A stretch of 64,000 bases of DNA, taken from the NCBI GenBank assembly GCA_965267405.1, contig OZ253954.1, positions 744,001-808,000 of the forward strand, written 5' to 3'. Under the pieces are notes generated by a model. It was not told the origin of the DNA and did not search any database. It worked only from the letters and a program-made list of their open reading frames with translations. The stretch is from JAPPOI01 sp028818055. Its GTDB lineage: Bacteria; Pseudomonadota; Alphaproteobacteria; Rhodobacterales; Rhodobacteraceae. The translations under genes and the position numbers were made by a program. How positions within the stretch are numbered: the first letter of the stretch is position 1; every line of letters starts with the position of its first letter. This document shows, piece after piece, positions 34,406-43,268 of the stretch.

Positions 34406-35361
34406 AGCTGATCCCTTGGCGTTTTTCCCGAAAAGAAAGCGTCAAGATTGTCTAATGCGCGAAATCCCATAGCGTCTCGTGTTGCTACAGTCGCGCTGCC
34501 GATGTGGGGCAACATGAAGACATTCTCAAACTTTGCCAATTGAGGGTTCCCGCCAGGTTCCTTCGCGAAGCAATCCAAACCTGCGGCGCTCAATTGGCCG
34601 CTTTCCAGTGCATCGATCAATGCGGCTTCATCAACCAGAGCACCCCTCGCTGTGTTTATGAACACAGCGTCCTTCGGAAGCTGCGCAAACCGTTCGGCAT
34701 TCATGAAACCAGCTGTTTCAGGCGTCGCAGGACAATGCAGCGACAGAAAATCTGCCTGTGGAAGCAAGCTGTCGAGTGTTTCATGAAATGTTGCGCCGCT
34801 TTCCTGATCCTCAGGCAGGCGCGATCGGTTGTGATAGTGAATATCCATCCCGAAGCCGCGGGCCTTTTCGGCCATCGCACGGCCAACCCGCCCCATTCCG
34901 ACAATCCCAAGGCGCGCGCCGGTGACCTGCTTGCCGACCATGAAGGCTGGTGACCAGAAGTTCCATTCTCCGTTGCGCACGATGCGATCGCCTTCCACCG
35001 CCCGCCGCGCCGCCCCCAGCATGAGAAGCATCGCAATCTCTGCTGTAGCGTCGTTCAAAACATCGGGTGTGTTTGTCACAGCGATTCCTTGGGCGTTGAG
35101 CGCCGGAATATCGCAATGATCAACGCCGACCGAATGGTTGGCGATGATCTTCACCCGAGGATCAAGACGCGCTGCGACCTCGGCCGAAAAATGTTCAGAA
35201 TGGCATGGAATGATTGCGTCGACCTTGGCACTCATCTCGACGATTTGGTCGGCGGAATGTTCGGTATCATCCCAGTTTATGATGCAGTCGTAATCTCGCT
35301 GAGCCCGCTCAAGGGTCGCATCGCTTAGACGTCGTGTGATCCAAATGGCTTTTCGCGTCAT
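34402..35361 (-). CDS. D-2-hydroxyacid dehydrogenase (glyoxylate/hydroxypyruvate reductase type)
   Basis: The 319-residue protein has the Rossmann motif GMGRVGRAMAEKARGFGMDI (about 151-170) and the catalytic residues Arg in NTARGALVDEAAL, Glu in LDCFAKEPGGNPQ and His in MLPHIGSATVATRDAMG. It resembles the serine-cycle hprA in this window but is clearly a separate paralogue (for example, ITRRLSDATLERAQRDY at the N-terminus). Its ATG overlaps the stop of the small membrane protein gene (ATGA), placing it at the end of the TRAP-amidase operon. Reduction of glyoxylate or another 2-oxo acid taken up by the TRAP system is plausible. Confidence 0.88.
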   Translation of the reverse strand: MTRKAIWITRRLSDATLERAQRDYDCIINWDDTEHSADQIVEMSAKVDAIIPCHSEHFSAEVAARLDPRVKIIANHSVGVDHCDIPALNAQGIAVTNTPDVLNDATAEIAMLLMLGAARRAVEGDRIVRNGEWNFWSPAFMVGKQVTGARLGIVGMGRVGRAMAEKARGFGMDIHYHNRSRLPEDQESGATFHETLDSLLPQADFLSLHCPATPETAGFMNAERFAQLPKDAVFINTARGALVDEAALIDALESGQLSAAGLDCFAKEPGGNPQLAKFENVFMLPHIGSATVATRDAMGFRALDNLDAFFSGKTPRDQL

Positions 35362-35558
35362 TCGTCTTTCTTTTTGATGGTGTCTTCCCAAAAGTCATAA
35401 AGCGCCATCAAAATCACCAACGCCGCGATCACCATGAAGGGAAAGCCACCCCAGAAGCCAGCAAAACCAGTCGAAATGCTGTGAGATAGGCCTATTACGA
35501 AGGTCATCATTAGTGCTGTACCAATCGCACCAACAATGATGGCGGTTGTTCTGGACAT
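35358..35558 (-). CDS. Small two-helix membrane protein
   Basis: The 66-residue protein has two predicted membrane helices (about 5-26 and 32-55) and a charged C-terminus (DFWEDTIKKKDE). It is located 14 nt after the amidase gene and overlaps the following dehydrogenase start, so it is part of the operon. No family is recognised by eye. Its conserved-looking position suggests a real gene, possibly modulating the transporter. Confidence 0.7.
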   Translation of the reverse strand: MSRTTAIIVGAIGTALMMTFVIGLSHSISTGFAGFWGGFPFMVIAALVILMALYDFWEDTIKKKDE

Positions 35559-35572
35559 GGTTCAGTTCCTTC

Positions 35573-36913
35573 TCAATCAGCCTCTTTCAAGACGTTTTGC
35601 ACCCTACTAGCAGTTCTCAGCAATCTAGAGTCCTCTTCGCGACCGCCGATCAACTGTACGCCGATAGGAAGTTCATTTTCGCCGACGAGGATCGGCAGTG
35701 TCAACGATGGCAACCCAACGAAGGACGCGAGACGACAGAAGATCGGATCACCTGTCTCGCCCGAACTTATCAATGGCGCTTCGCCCGTCGCCGAAGGTTC
35801 AATTATGGCGTCAAAGTCATTGTACAACTGTGCAAAGAACAGAAATGCCGAACGTCGCACCTCAAGTGCGTCCTGATATTGGGCGTCACTGATTGTACGT
35901 CCGCGTTCCACAACGGGTTGCAGTGTATGGCTAAGCTTATTCCAACTTGCGGCAAGTGGCTCAGCTAGATGATGGCAAAACTCGTACTCGTGGATAGTAA
36001 TATGCACCTCGGCCAAATCGGCGAGTGTGTCCGCTACAGGCAAACGCTCCACCCGATCACCAAGAGCCTCAAGCACTGCCTCCATGCCTTCTCGCGTGTC
36101 TGAAGCCATAAGATCGTGAAATGGAAAGTCCAGCCATGCAATTGCAGGCTCAATTTGGGTCTCCGCCAATGCGCCACCCAGAAAGTCTGGTCTTGGTCTT
36201 GGCAAGCTTGCGTCGTCTTGCGGATCATATCCGGAGATAGCATTGACCAGCAAAGCTGCGTCCTCTAGTGTCCGCCCAAATGTTCCGAGATGATCGAGGG
36301 TTGTAGAGGTCTGAAGCACGCCTGCACGTGAGATCATTCCGCGAGAAGGTTTGAACCCATAGATCCCGCAGAACGAAGCCGGACGAATGACAGACCCACC
36401 GGTCTGCGAGCCGATCGCCAACGGAACCTGATTGGCAGCCACCGCAGCGGCCGATCCGCTGGATGAACCACCCGGACTGCGCAATGGGTCGTGCGGATTG
36501 GTCGTGTCAGTGGGATGGACGAATGCCAGTTCGGTCGTCTTCGTCTTGCCCATGATCACGGCGCCTGCTTCGATCAAGCGATCAGCTACCGTTGCGCTCT
36601 TATCGGGCACCCGATTGTCAAAAAGCGCGGAGCCACGTCGGCACGGGACATTTGCTGTATCAATGATGTCCTTCAATCCAACCGGAACGCCATGCAGAAG
36701 TCCGGTCGCGCGACCAGTCCTTCGCACGCGATCCATCTCGCGAGCCTGTTCCAGCGCACTATTCTCATCAAGATGAGCCCACGCCTTCAGCGTACCATCG
36801 GTTTCGGAAATGCGCTTCAGGCACGCTTCGACCAAAGCCTCCGAGCTGAGGCTTCCGCCAACGATCGCCTGAACAGAGTCCCGCGCCGTCAAAAGGTGAA
36901 GATCACCTTTCAT
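35573..36913 (-). CDS. Amidase signature (AS) family hydrolase
   Basis: The 446-residue protein has the Ser-cisSer-Lys amidase core: Lys in VGLKDIIDTANVPCRRGSAL (about residue 77), the glycine/serine-rich SPGGSSSGSAAAVAANQVPL (about 146-165) with cis-Ser, and the nucleophile in IGSQTGGSVIRPASFCGIYG. These enzymes hydrolyse amides, some also carbamates or nitriles. Its ATG shares one base with the dctM stop, so it is in the TRAP transporter operon. Hydrolysis of an imported amide, yielding an acid for the adjacent dehydrogenase and ammonia, is a reasonable inference. Confidence 0.9.
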   Translation of the reverse strand: MKGDLHLLTARDSVQAIVGGSLSSEALVEACLKRISETDGTLKAWAHLDENSALEQAREMDRVRRTGRATGLLHGVPVGLKDIIDTANVPCRRGSALFDNRVPDKSATVADRLIEAGAVIMGKTKTTELAFVHPTDTTNPHDPLRSPGGSSSGSAAAVAANQVPLAIGSQTGGSVIRPASFCGIYGFKPSRGMISRAGVLQTSTTLDHLGTFGRTLEDAALLVNAISGYDPQDDASLPRPRPDFLGGALAETQIEPAIAWLDFPFHDLMASDTREGMEAVLEALGDRVERLPVADTLADLAEVHITIHEYEFCHHLAEPLAASWNKLSHTLQPVVERGRTISDAQYQDALEVRRSAFLFFAQLYNDFDAIIEPSATGEAPLISSGETGDPIFCRLASFVGLPSLTLPILVGENELPIGVQLIGGREEDSRLLRTASRVQNVLKEAD

Positions 36914-38277
36914 CAGGGAATATACTCACCAAACAGGTAATCCGGGAACCAGAGCGCAATGCCTGGGAATTGGTACATCAAGACCATCGTCAGAATGACG
37001 ATGCCAAGGTACGGCATCAGGCCTTTGAAGATCTCGATCAACTCGATCCGGCTCTTCAAGACCCCCTTCAAATAGTAGGCGGACATGGCCATAGGCGGGG
37101 TCAGGAAAGACGTCTGCAAATTCAACGCCACAAGCATCGCGAAGAAGTAGGGGTTAACGCCAAACGTATCCAACATGGGCAGGAAGATTGGAACGAAAAT
37201 GATCAGAATTTCCGACCACTCCAGCGGCCAGCCCAGAAGGAAGATGATCAACTGCGCCAAGATCAGAAACTGCCATGGCTGAAGGTTCATGGCGAGGAAC
37301 CAGTGTTCAATGATGTCGTGCCCGCCAAGGAACGAGAACACACTGGCGAACGTCCAAGAACCGACGAACAACCAGCACACCATCGCGGTCGCCTTGGCCG
37401 TCAGGAAGACACTTTCCTTCACCTTCCTCCAGGTAAGCGATCGATACAAAGCGGCAAGCACCAGCCCGCCCAACGCACCCATGGCGGCGGCTTCAGCCGG
37501 TGTCGCAAGTCCACCAAGTATCGAGCCAAGAACCAGCATGATCAACACCGTCAGCGGTACAAACGACACCAACAGATTGAGGTAAACTTCCGACCGCGGC
37601 GGAATGTCTTCTTCCGCTGGCTTAGGAGCCAAAGACGGGTTCCACCAAACACGTATGATCACATAGACGATGTAGAGACCCGCAAGCAGTAGGCCGGGGA
37701 ACACGGCAGCCGCGTACAGCCGCAAGGGCGAAAGCTCTGCAATGGCAGCATAGACGATCAGCATGATCGACGGTGGGATCAGAATACCCAGTGTACCACC
37801 TGCGCAAATAACGCCACTTGCAAAGCTTTTTTGATAGCCTGCATTTGACATGGCCGGATACGCCAGAAGGCCCATCAGCGTCACAACCGCTCCAACAATG
37901 CCGGATGCCGTCGAGAACACCGCACACGTCAGAAGTGCGGCAATGGCCAGCGAGCCCGGCAAGTTGCGCGCCGCTTGATAGAGCGAGAAGAACAGTCGAT
38001 CGACGATATTCGCGCGTTCAACCACGTAGCCCATGAACAGGAATAAGGGGATGGCGACCAACGTGTCGTTTTCCATCACCGAATAGGTGTTCTGGTTCAA
38101 CAGGTAGAAGATGTTGTTGTTGAAAATATCGCCGATGCTGGAAGGAGCGCCGGAATAATAAGCGTAGTAGCCAAAACCGACGCCCATCGCGACAAGTGTG
38201 AACGCAATTGGGAAGCCCAAGAGCACCAGCACAATGAAGAGGCTGAGCATCAAGATGGCAACTTGAGGGTCTGTCAT
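36913..38277 (-). CDS. TRAP transporter large permease subunit (DctM type)
   Basis: The 454-residue membrane protein has about twelve hydrophobic helices, the family elements LVLLGFPIAFTLVAMGVGFG (residues 17-36), VAIPLFLFMGYVVERANI, and GVICAGGTLGILIPPSIMLI (about 175-194), and a second half with PAEAAAMGALG and PFFLQTSFLTPP-like LNLQTSFLTPPMAM. It is the sodium-coupled transport subunit, pairing with the DctQ subunit 18 nt upstream and the soluble receptor. Elevator-type transport of a carboxylate is known for the family. Confidence 0.94.
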   Translation of the reverse strand: MTDPQVAILMLSLFIVLVLLGFPIAFTLVAMGVGFGYYAYYSGAPSSIGDIFNNNIFYLLNQNTYSVMENDTLVAIPLFLFMGYVVERANIVDRLFFSLYQAARNLPGSLAIAALLTCAVFSTASGIVGAVVTLMGLLAYPAMSNAGYQKSFASGVICAGGTLGILIPPSIMLIVYAAIAELSPLRLYAAAVFPGLLLAGLYIVYVIIRVWWNPSLAPKPAEEDIPPRSEVYLNLLVSFVPLTVLIMLVLGSILGGLATPAEAAAMGALGGLVLAALYRSLTWRKVKESVFLTAKATAMVCWLFVGSWTFASVFSFLGGHDIIEHWFLAMNLQPWQFLILAQLIIFLLGWPLEWSEILIIFVPIFLPMLDTFGVNPYFFAMLVALNLQTSFLTPPMAMSAYYLKGVLKSRIELIEIFKGLMPYLGIVILTMVLMYQFPGIALWFPDYLFGEYIP

Positions 38278-38295
38278 TGTCTTTTATTCCTCAGA

Positions 38296-38889
38296 TTATT
38301 TGTTGCCACCGAGCCCAAGCTCGGGGTGGTCTTCATCGACATGCATCAACATGTCCTCGGTTTCGTGGACATCGTCGAGGCGTTCCAGCCACTTGCCGGT
38401 GCGCATGGCGATCCAGCAGCGCATTAGCTCTGCGATGCCTTGTAGCATCAACAAGAAGCCTGCGACGGGAATGAGTGTTTTGAAGAAGTAGATCTGGATC
38501 CGGGCAGGACTGTTCCAGCTTACTTCTTTGTAGCGCCAGCTATCGGATGCGATTTCCCAACCGTACCAGAACAGCGCCAGCATGCCTGGGAAGAAGAAGA
38601 GGATGTATAGGACGAAGTCGACACGCGCCTGCCAGCGAACCGAAAACAGCCGATAAAGCACGTCACCACGCACGTGGGCATCTTGCGCCAATGCGTAGGC
38701 ACCCGCCATCAAGAAAAGGGCTCCGTACATCTGTACCATCATGTCGAACGCCCAGACCGTCGGCGCGTTCAAGACGTATCGAACGAAGACCTCGTAACTG
38801 ACGCTGAGTGTCAGGATCAAAATGCACCATCCAAAGGCGCGTCCGACCCATTGGCTCAGGCCCTCGATGGTATGGATTATATTGACCAT
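38296..38889 (-). CDS. TRAP transporter small permease subunit (DctQ type)
   Basis: The 197-residue protein has four membrane helices (about 18-36, 48-66, 88-108, 135-155) and the DctQ feature W-V-G-R-A-F-G-W near the N-terminus, LSVSYEVFVRYVLNAPTVWA and DAHVRGDVLYRLFSVRWQ. The C-terminal 40 residues are acidic and soluble. It forms the membrane complex with the large subunit; the order receptor-small-large is typical. Confidence 0.92.
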   Translation of the reverse strand: MVNIIHTIEGLSQWVGRAFGWCILILTLSVSYEVFVRYVLNAPTVWAFDMMVQMYGALFLMAGAYALAQDAHVRGDVLYRLFSVRWQARVDFVLYILFFFPGMLALFWYGWEIASDSWRYKEVSWNSPARIQIYFFKTLIPVAGFLLMLQGIAELMRCWIAMRTGKWLERLDDVHETEDMLMHVDEDHPELGLGGNK

Positions 38890-38922
38890 TGCCCCACCCC
38901 TATTTTGTCGCCTGCTGACAAC

Positions 38923-38974
38923 CGGGGGCCGCGCGATGGCAGCCCCCGATATTTCCTAATACTTCGTGGTATTA
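38923..38974 (-). terminator. Double hairpin between the TRAP receptor and permease genes
   Basis: Two stems lie after the receptor gene: CCTAATAC/GTATTAGG around its stop codon (38955-38976) and CGGGGGC/GCCCCCG (38923-38948). They are in the 82-bp gap before the small permease gene. This arrangement usually raises receptor mRNA over permease mRNA by stabilising the 5' segment or partial termination. Confidence 0.6.
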
Positions 38975-40060
38975 GGAGAAGTAGTGTGCGTAAGCCAGTT
39001 TGTAGTCTGGCTGGTTCAGGTTCAGGTAGTTCATCACCCGCTTTGCATACGCCTTCTGGCTGTCAACGACCTTGGCAAAGAACGGATCTTCGCCTGAAAT
39101 GCGGTCAACCACGATATCCCAAGCGTTCAGCTGCTCTTGCATAACGCTGTCTGGTGTACGGTAGACGTTCACACCCTGCTCTTCTTGCAAGGTCACAAGG
39201 TCATCTGCATAGCGGTTTGTATTGTGCCAGTAGAAGTTCGAGTTCTCAGCTTCCGAAGCGTACTTCAGAATGGCCTTCAACTCGTCAGGCAGTGCATCGT
39301 ACTTGCCACGGTTGAACGAAACTTCGAAGAATTCCTGGCTCTGGTGGAACGATCCGAGGTGGTAGTGCTTCGAAACGTCCTGCATACCAAAGTCGCGGTC
39401 CGATGTTGGGTTGTTGAATTCAGCCGCGTCGATCAGGCCCGACTTCATAGCAGGCTGGATTTCACCGCCTGGTAGCTGAACGACTGACATGCCCATTTCG
39501 AGAAGAACGTCGGCAGCCAAACCAACAGTCCGGTACTTAAGACCGCTCATCTGGCTGGCATCAGTGATCTGCTCTTTGAACCAGCCCATTGGCTGAGCAG
39601 GCATCGGCGAGTTGAAGAACGAAACGACGTTCAGACCGAGCGACGCCATCAATTCATCAAACAGTTCTTGGCCGCCACCGTAATGGATCCAACCAAGTAC
39701 TTCCTGAGAAGACCAACCGAAGCACGGACCTGTTCCAAACAACGAGGCGGCCTTGGACTTAGAATACCAATAAGCAGGCACGTAGTGTACGGCATCCAGA
39801 ACGCCGCGGTGGACAGCGTCTTGCATTTGGCTGGTTTTGACAACGGAGTTGACCGGCAAGAGATCAATAGTCAGCGCACCACCCGACATCTCGTTGACGC
39901 GGTTCACATAGGATTGAGCATTCTCCAGAAAAATGCCGCCGCCCCAGGCAGCTTGCATCTTCAATGTCGTCGCCTGTGCCCGTGCCACCGAAGGTGCGGC
40001 AAGGGTTGCGGCGCCGGCCAAGGCAGCTCCACGCATAAATTTTCTGCGGTTCAAGGTCAT
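38972..40060 (-). CDS. TRAP transporter substrate-binding protein, TakP-like
   Basis: The 362-residue receptor begins with a twin-arginine-type signal (LNRRKFMRGAALAGAATLAA, cleavage after V-A-R-A). Mature segments QAAWGGGIFLENAQSYVNRV, DAVHYVPAYWYSKSKAASLF, FFNSPMPAQPMGWF, KYRTVGLAADVLLEMGMSVV, QLPGGEIQPAMKSG and A-E-F-N-N-P-T-S-D match what I recall of the TakP group, which binds 2-oxo acids with a sodium ion. ATG 40060 gives the signal peptide; a longer upstream frame is non-coding. It heads the operon receptor-DctQ-DctM-amidase-small protein-dehydrogenase. Ligand assignment to 2-oxo acids is inference. Confidence 0.88.
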   Translation of the reverse strand: MTLNRRKFMRGAALAGAATLAAPSVARAQATTLKMQAAWGGGIFLENAQSYVNRVNEMSGGALTIDLLPVNSVVKTSQMQDAVHRGVLDAVHYVPAYWYSKSKAASLFGTGPCFGWSSQEVLGWIHYGGGQELFDELMASLGLNVVSFFNSPMPAQPMGWFKEQITDASQMSGLKYRTVGLAADVLLEMGMSVVQLPGGEIQPAMKSGLIDAAEFNNPTSDRDFGMQDVSKHYHLGSFHQSQEFFEVSFNRGKYDALPDELKAILKYASEAENSNFYWHNTNRYADDLVTLQEEQGVNVYRTPDSVMQEQLNAWDIVVDRISGEDPFFAKVVDSQKAYAKRVMNYLNLNQPDYKLAYAHYFS

Positions 40061-40342
40061 GTCTTTCCTCCCAGATTTGACATATTTTTTTGGAAACCTA
40101 ATTCTCGAGGCCCACGCGTCAAACGCGACGATTAGAACCCGATCCATCCATTTTGATTTTGGATTTTGGTGGCCGCGCGGGCCGGTTTCCTCCCTGATTA
40201 CATAATTTTGGGAAAACTGGTCAAAAGTCTAGACCAAAATCGCCCTTAAACTTGCAAACTGACGAATGTTTGCGCTCACATGCGCACTTTTTTCGGGCTC
40301 AACCGAACTGGTCGCCATTTGCTTGTGAGGAAATCGGGATAT
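40061..40342. promoter_or_regulatory. Promoter region of the TRAP operon with a GntR-like palindrome
   Basis: This 282-bp spacer has no gene. It contains the imperfect palindrome TGGTC-N9-GACCA at 40218-40236, about 160 nt upstream of the receptor start, similar to the TGGT/ACCA half-sites used by many GntR-family regulators. No regulator gene is adjacent, so assignment is weak. Confidence 0.35.
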
Positions 40343-40419
<77 letters not shown>

Positions 40420-40479
40420 CCAACGGACTGTCACTTAACTGTCATTTCAGCAGGCTGCAAGGGTCGTCGGAACATAATT

Positions 40480-41532
40480 TCAACTATTTTTCAATCGCCA
40501 GGACTGGCCCTTAGTTGCTGATTCAAATGCCCCATCAATTACCGCCTGTAAGGTGGCTCCTGTCTGGAAATCCGGATCCATTCTTGCGCGCCCCAGCAGT
40601 GCATTTGCAAATCGCTGGTAATTGGTCTGAACCGGCTCCAGCGGCAATTCCGTCCAGGTTGCCGTCTGTAGGTTAGCCTCGTCGCAAATGCTCAACCGAC
40701 CAAGGTCGCCGCGATTGTCGACACTTAAACCACCCCTGTCTCCAAAAATTCGCAGGGAAAGATCATTGAGGTGCCCAGACGCAAGTCGGGTTGCGTGGAC
40801 GACACCAGTTACTCCACCGTCAAGCCGGCAGGTCATTGTCACGGTATCATTTGCGTCGAGTTGGTATTCGCCGATCCGATCTCCGGGCGCTTTGCTAATC
40901 GTATGGAGGTCAGCCGAAACCTGAGAGAACCCCAAACCAGTTGCATAAGAAACGAAGTCGAGGATGTGCACCCCAACGTCGCCCAAGACCCCCATCGATC
41001 CATGCGCCTTCGACAATCGCCACAGCCACGCGTCTTCGGTGCGCCAGTCTCCCCAAGCTGGCTGGGTCAGCCAGCTTTGAAGATAAGACGCTTCGATATG
41101 TCTGATTTGGCCGATGGCCCCTTCAGCAATCAGCGTTTTTGCGCGCTGTAGCGCTGACACATTTCGATAGGTTAAATTGACCCCGTTTACGCGATCGGCG
41201 GTTTTGGCTTTTTCAACCATACGATCAGCATCAGGCCTGTTGGTGGCCAAGGGCTTTTCGCAAAAGACATGAAGGCCGGCATCCAACGCATCCATCGTTG
41301 TCTGGAAGTGCGCCGCATCTGGCGTTGCGTTGGCGACCGCATCAAAGCTCTCGGCCGCCATGGCTTCAGACAAACTGGTGTATGCCTGCGGAATATTATG
41401 AGATTCAGCAAATGCCTTTGCGCGGTCGAGATCAAGATCAGCGCATGCCGCGACTTCGATGCCGTCGATCGCGGTAAAATTTGAGACGTGCGAGCGCGCC
41501 ATAAGGCCCGACCCTAAAATGAGAAGGCGCAT
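40480..41532 (-). CDS. Gfo/Idh/MocA-family NAD(P)-dependent oxidoreductase
   Basis: The 350-residue protein has an N-terminal Rossmann fold (ILGSGLMARSHVSNF, residues 4-18), a VANATPDAAHFQTTMDALDA segment, the family motif EKPLATN (about 93-99) and a C-terminal alpha/beta domain with DVGVHILDFVSYATG. These enzymes oxidise or epimerise sugars, inositols or related polyols. The ATG at 41532 overlaps the ThuA-like gene's stop by one base; the two are commonly paired in sugar catabolism and likely act on the same sugar. The substrate is unknown. Confidence 0.88.
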   Translation of the reverse strand: MRLLILGSGLMARSHVSNFTAIDGIEVAACADLDLDRAKAFAESHNIPQAYTSLSEAMAAESFDAVANATPDAAHFQTTMDALDAGLHVFCEKPLATNRPDADRMVEKAKTADRVNGVNLTYRNVSALQRAKTLIAEGAIGQIRHIEASYLQSWLTQPAWGDWRTEDAWLWRLSKAHGSMGVLGDVGVHILDFVSYATGLGFSQVSADLHTISKAPGDRIGEYQLDANDTVTMTCRLDGGVTGVVHATRLASGHLNDLSLRIFGDRGGLSVDNRGDLGRLSICDEANLQTATWTELPLEPVQTNYQRFANALLGRARMDPDFQTGATLQAVIDGAFESATKGQSWRLKNS

Positions 41533-42317
41533 CAACGAAAACCCTCTTCCCCATCTTTGTGAAGTCGCACGCCGCGAGCTTCGATTGGTTCCAGCGCATC
41601 TTCGACTGATCGATTTGGAGCATCCGTCACGTTTGAGATGCGAGCCTCAGGGTTATGCGCCCAGTGGACTGCGTTCTTCAGCACCTTCTGGATCATTGGA
41701 TCGTGATAGGTTGGATAGGTTTCATGGCCTGGCTGGAAATAGAAAATACGTCCGGCACCTCGCCGATAGGTAACGCCAGAGCGAAAGACTTCTCCACCTT
41801 GAAACCACCCAATCATAACGGTTTCCAATGGATCGGGAATTCCGAATGGCTCTCCGTACATTTCTTCGTTCTCAAGCTCAAAGTGCTGAGGAAGACCCTT
41901 GGTGATTGGATGGTTGGGTGCGGTGATCCAAATCCGCTCTCTCTCACCTGCTTCGCGCCAAGTCAGATTGCAGGGCGTCCCCATCAACCGCTTAAAGATT
42001 TTTGAAAAGTGACCCGAGTGCAAAACGATCAAACCCAGACCCGACCAGACTGCTTCGGCCACGCGCTCGACTACTTCATCCTCGACGTCGCCATGGGCGG
42101 CATGCCCCCACCATAAAAGAACGTCTGCCCCATCCAAACGCTCCTGACTTAGTCCATGCTCTGGATCTTGAAGCACAGCAGTTGTCGCGCTGATGTTCGT
42201 GTCTTCGTTCAAACTTTCAGCGATGGTTTCGTGCATACCATTTGGGTAAATCTCAGCGACGTGAGGGTTCTCACGTTCATGAATATTTTCACCCCAGACG
42301 ATGGTTTGGATTGGCAT
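41532..42317 (-). CDS. ThuA-like (trehalose-utilisation) protein
   Basis: The 261-residue protein has the glutamine-amidotransferase-like fold of the ThuA family: VVWGENIHERENPHVAEIYP, DVLLWWGHAAHGDVEDEVVE, GLIVLHSGHFSKIF, TWREAGERERIWI, HPITKGLPQHFELENEEMYG and GAGRIFYFQPGHETYP. ThuA proteins are found with Gfo/Idh enzymes in trehalose/sucrose catabolism and act on sugar derivatives, often 3-keto intermediates. It is coupled to the oxidoreductase gene downstream. Confidence 0.88.
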   Translation of the reverse strand: MPIQTIVWGENIHERENPHVAEIYPNGMHETIAESLNEDTNISATTAVLQDPEHGLSQERLDGADVLLWWGHAAHGDVEDEVVERVAEAVWSGLGLIVLHSGHFSKIFKRLMGTPCNLTWREAGERERIWITAPNHPITKGLPQHFELENEEMYGEPFGIPDPLETVMIGWFQGGEVFRSGVTYRRGAGRIFYFQPGHETYPTYHDPMIQKVLKNAVHWAHNPEARISNVTDAPNRSVEDALEPIEARGVRLHKDGEEGFR

Positions 42318-42453
42318 GTTCTGATTCCCGAAATCGAAAGACCTGTGAACGCTAACGCGATTTTTCGCTTCTGCAAGCGCTTTGGATTGAGTAAATCAGC
42401 GAATTTTGCGAAAAACGACGTCACCACAAATCGACAAATGCATTGCGAGTTTT

Positions 42454-43131
42454 TCAAATTGGTCGAGACGTCGGAGCGACCGCAGCGGCCACTTTTCGTG
42501 CGAGGTCTCGGGTAATAACCGCCTCCAGAGCGAGACCAAATCGTGGTTTTCTACGCGCCCGGGCGCGAACGTCGGGAATACTCCAGCTGAGTACTTCTGT
42601 CCCACTTTTTACCGTAATCGTTGCCGAACTGGGTTGGTCCAGAAGATACGCGACTTCACCGATGAAAATACCGCCCGGAAGATCAAATGTTTGGCCAAGC
42701 TTTTGTGCGGACGCCGATCCATCGACCAAGTAGAAAAAATGATCGCAATGTTCTCCTTCGATCGTAATTTGCGTATCGCTAGATACCCTATAGCGACTAG
42801 CCTCTTTAAAAACCGCCCGGAAATCGCCGGGAGGAATATGCGCGAAGGCTGGGTGAGATTTGAAAATCTCCAAACCGTCTTTTGGTATGGACCAATGCGA
42901 CCGGGCCAGCAGAAGAACGATCAATCCGATGACGATCGCAATGCAGTTTGCGGTACTCGTCCAAATTGCCGTCCAAAGAGGTGTTTCCGCAGCAACGAAA
43001 TAATACCAGATGTAAAGAAGCGTTCCGACGAGGACGACAATTCTGAGCGCAACTTGATTGATAATCAAATACCCCAGAACATACGTAACGCTGGCCAAAA
43101 GGACGATCACGTCCGGCGAAAACCACGACAT
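42454..43131 (-). CDS. Membrane protein with a C-terminal cyclic-nucleotide-binding-like domain
   Basis: The 225-residue protein has three hydrophobic helices in the first ~85 residues (MSWFSPDVIVLLASVTYVLG onward). A cytoplasmic cNMP-binding beta-roll follows (about 105-205), with ITIEGEHCDHFFYLVDGSAS and GGIFIGEVAYLLDQPSSATI, matching the phosphate-binding cassette position (F-I-G-E), followed by T-V-K-S-G-T-E-V-L-S-W. The layout of three membrane helices and a cNMP-like fold resembles Popeye-domain proteins. ATG 43131 is preferred because GGGAG lies 7 nt upstream. Signalling role is inferred; the ligand is unknown. Confidence 0.7.
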   Translation of the reverse strand: MSWFSPDVIVLLASVTYVLGYLIINQVALRIVVLVGTLLYIWYYFVAAETPLWTAIWTSTANCIAIVIGLIVLLLARSHWSIPKDGLEIFKSHPAFAHIPPGDFRAVFKEASRYRVSSDTQITIEGEHCDHFFYLVDGSASAQKLGQTFDLPGGIFIGEVAYLLDQPSSATITVKSGTEVLSWSIPDVRARARRKPRFGLALEAVITRDLARKVAAAVAPTSRPI

Positions 43132-43217
43132 GGGCACACTCCCCCAAAACATTGGCGGCAGCTTTTTCGAAAAACGAATTTTGATCAAATACTTTGTCGC
43201 CGGATCGGGACATTACC

Positions 43218-43245
43218 AAAAGAAAAGGGCCCCAGAGAGCCCTTC
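43218..43245 (-). terminator. Rho-independent terminator of the VPLPA-CTERM gene
   Basis: On the minus strand the stem AAGGGC/GCCCTT (plus-strand arms 43225-43230 and 43239-43244), with an 8-nt loop, is followed by a T-rich run. It lies 24 nt beyond the stop of the VPLPA-CTERM gene. Confidence 0.7.
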
Positions 43246-43268
43246 CCGATCGCAAATGCGCAGGTGAA

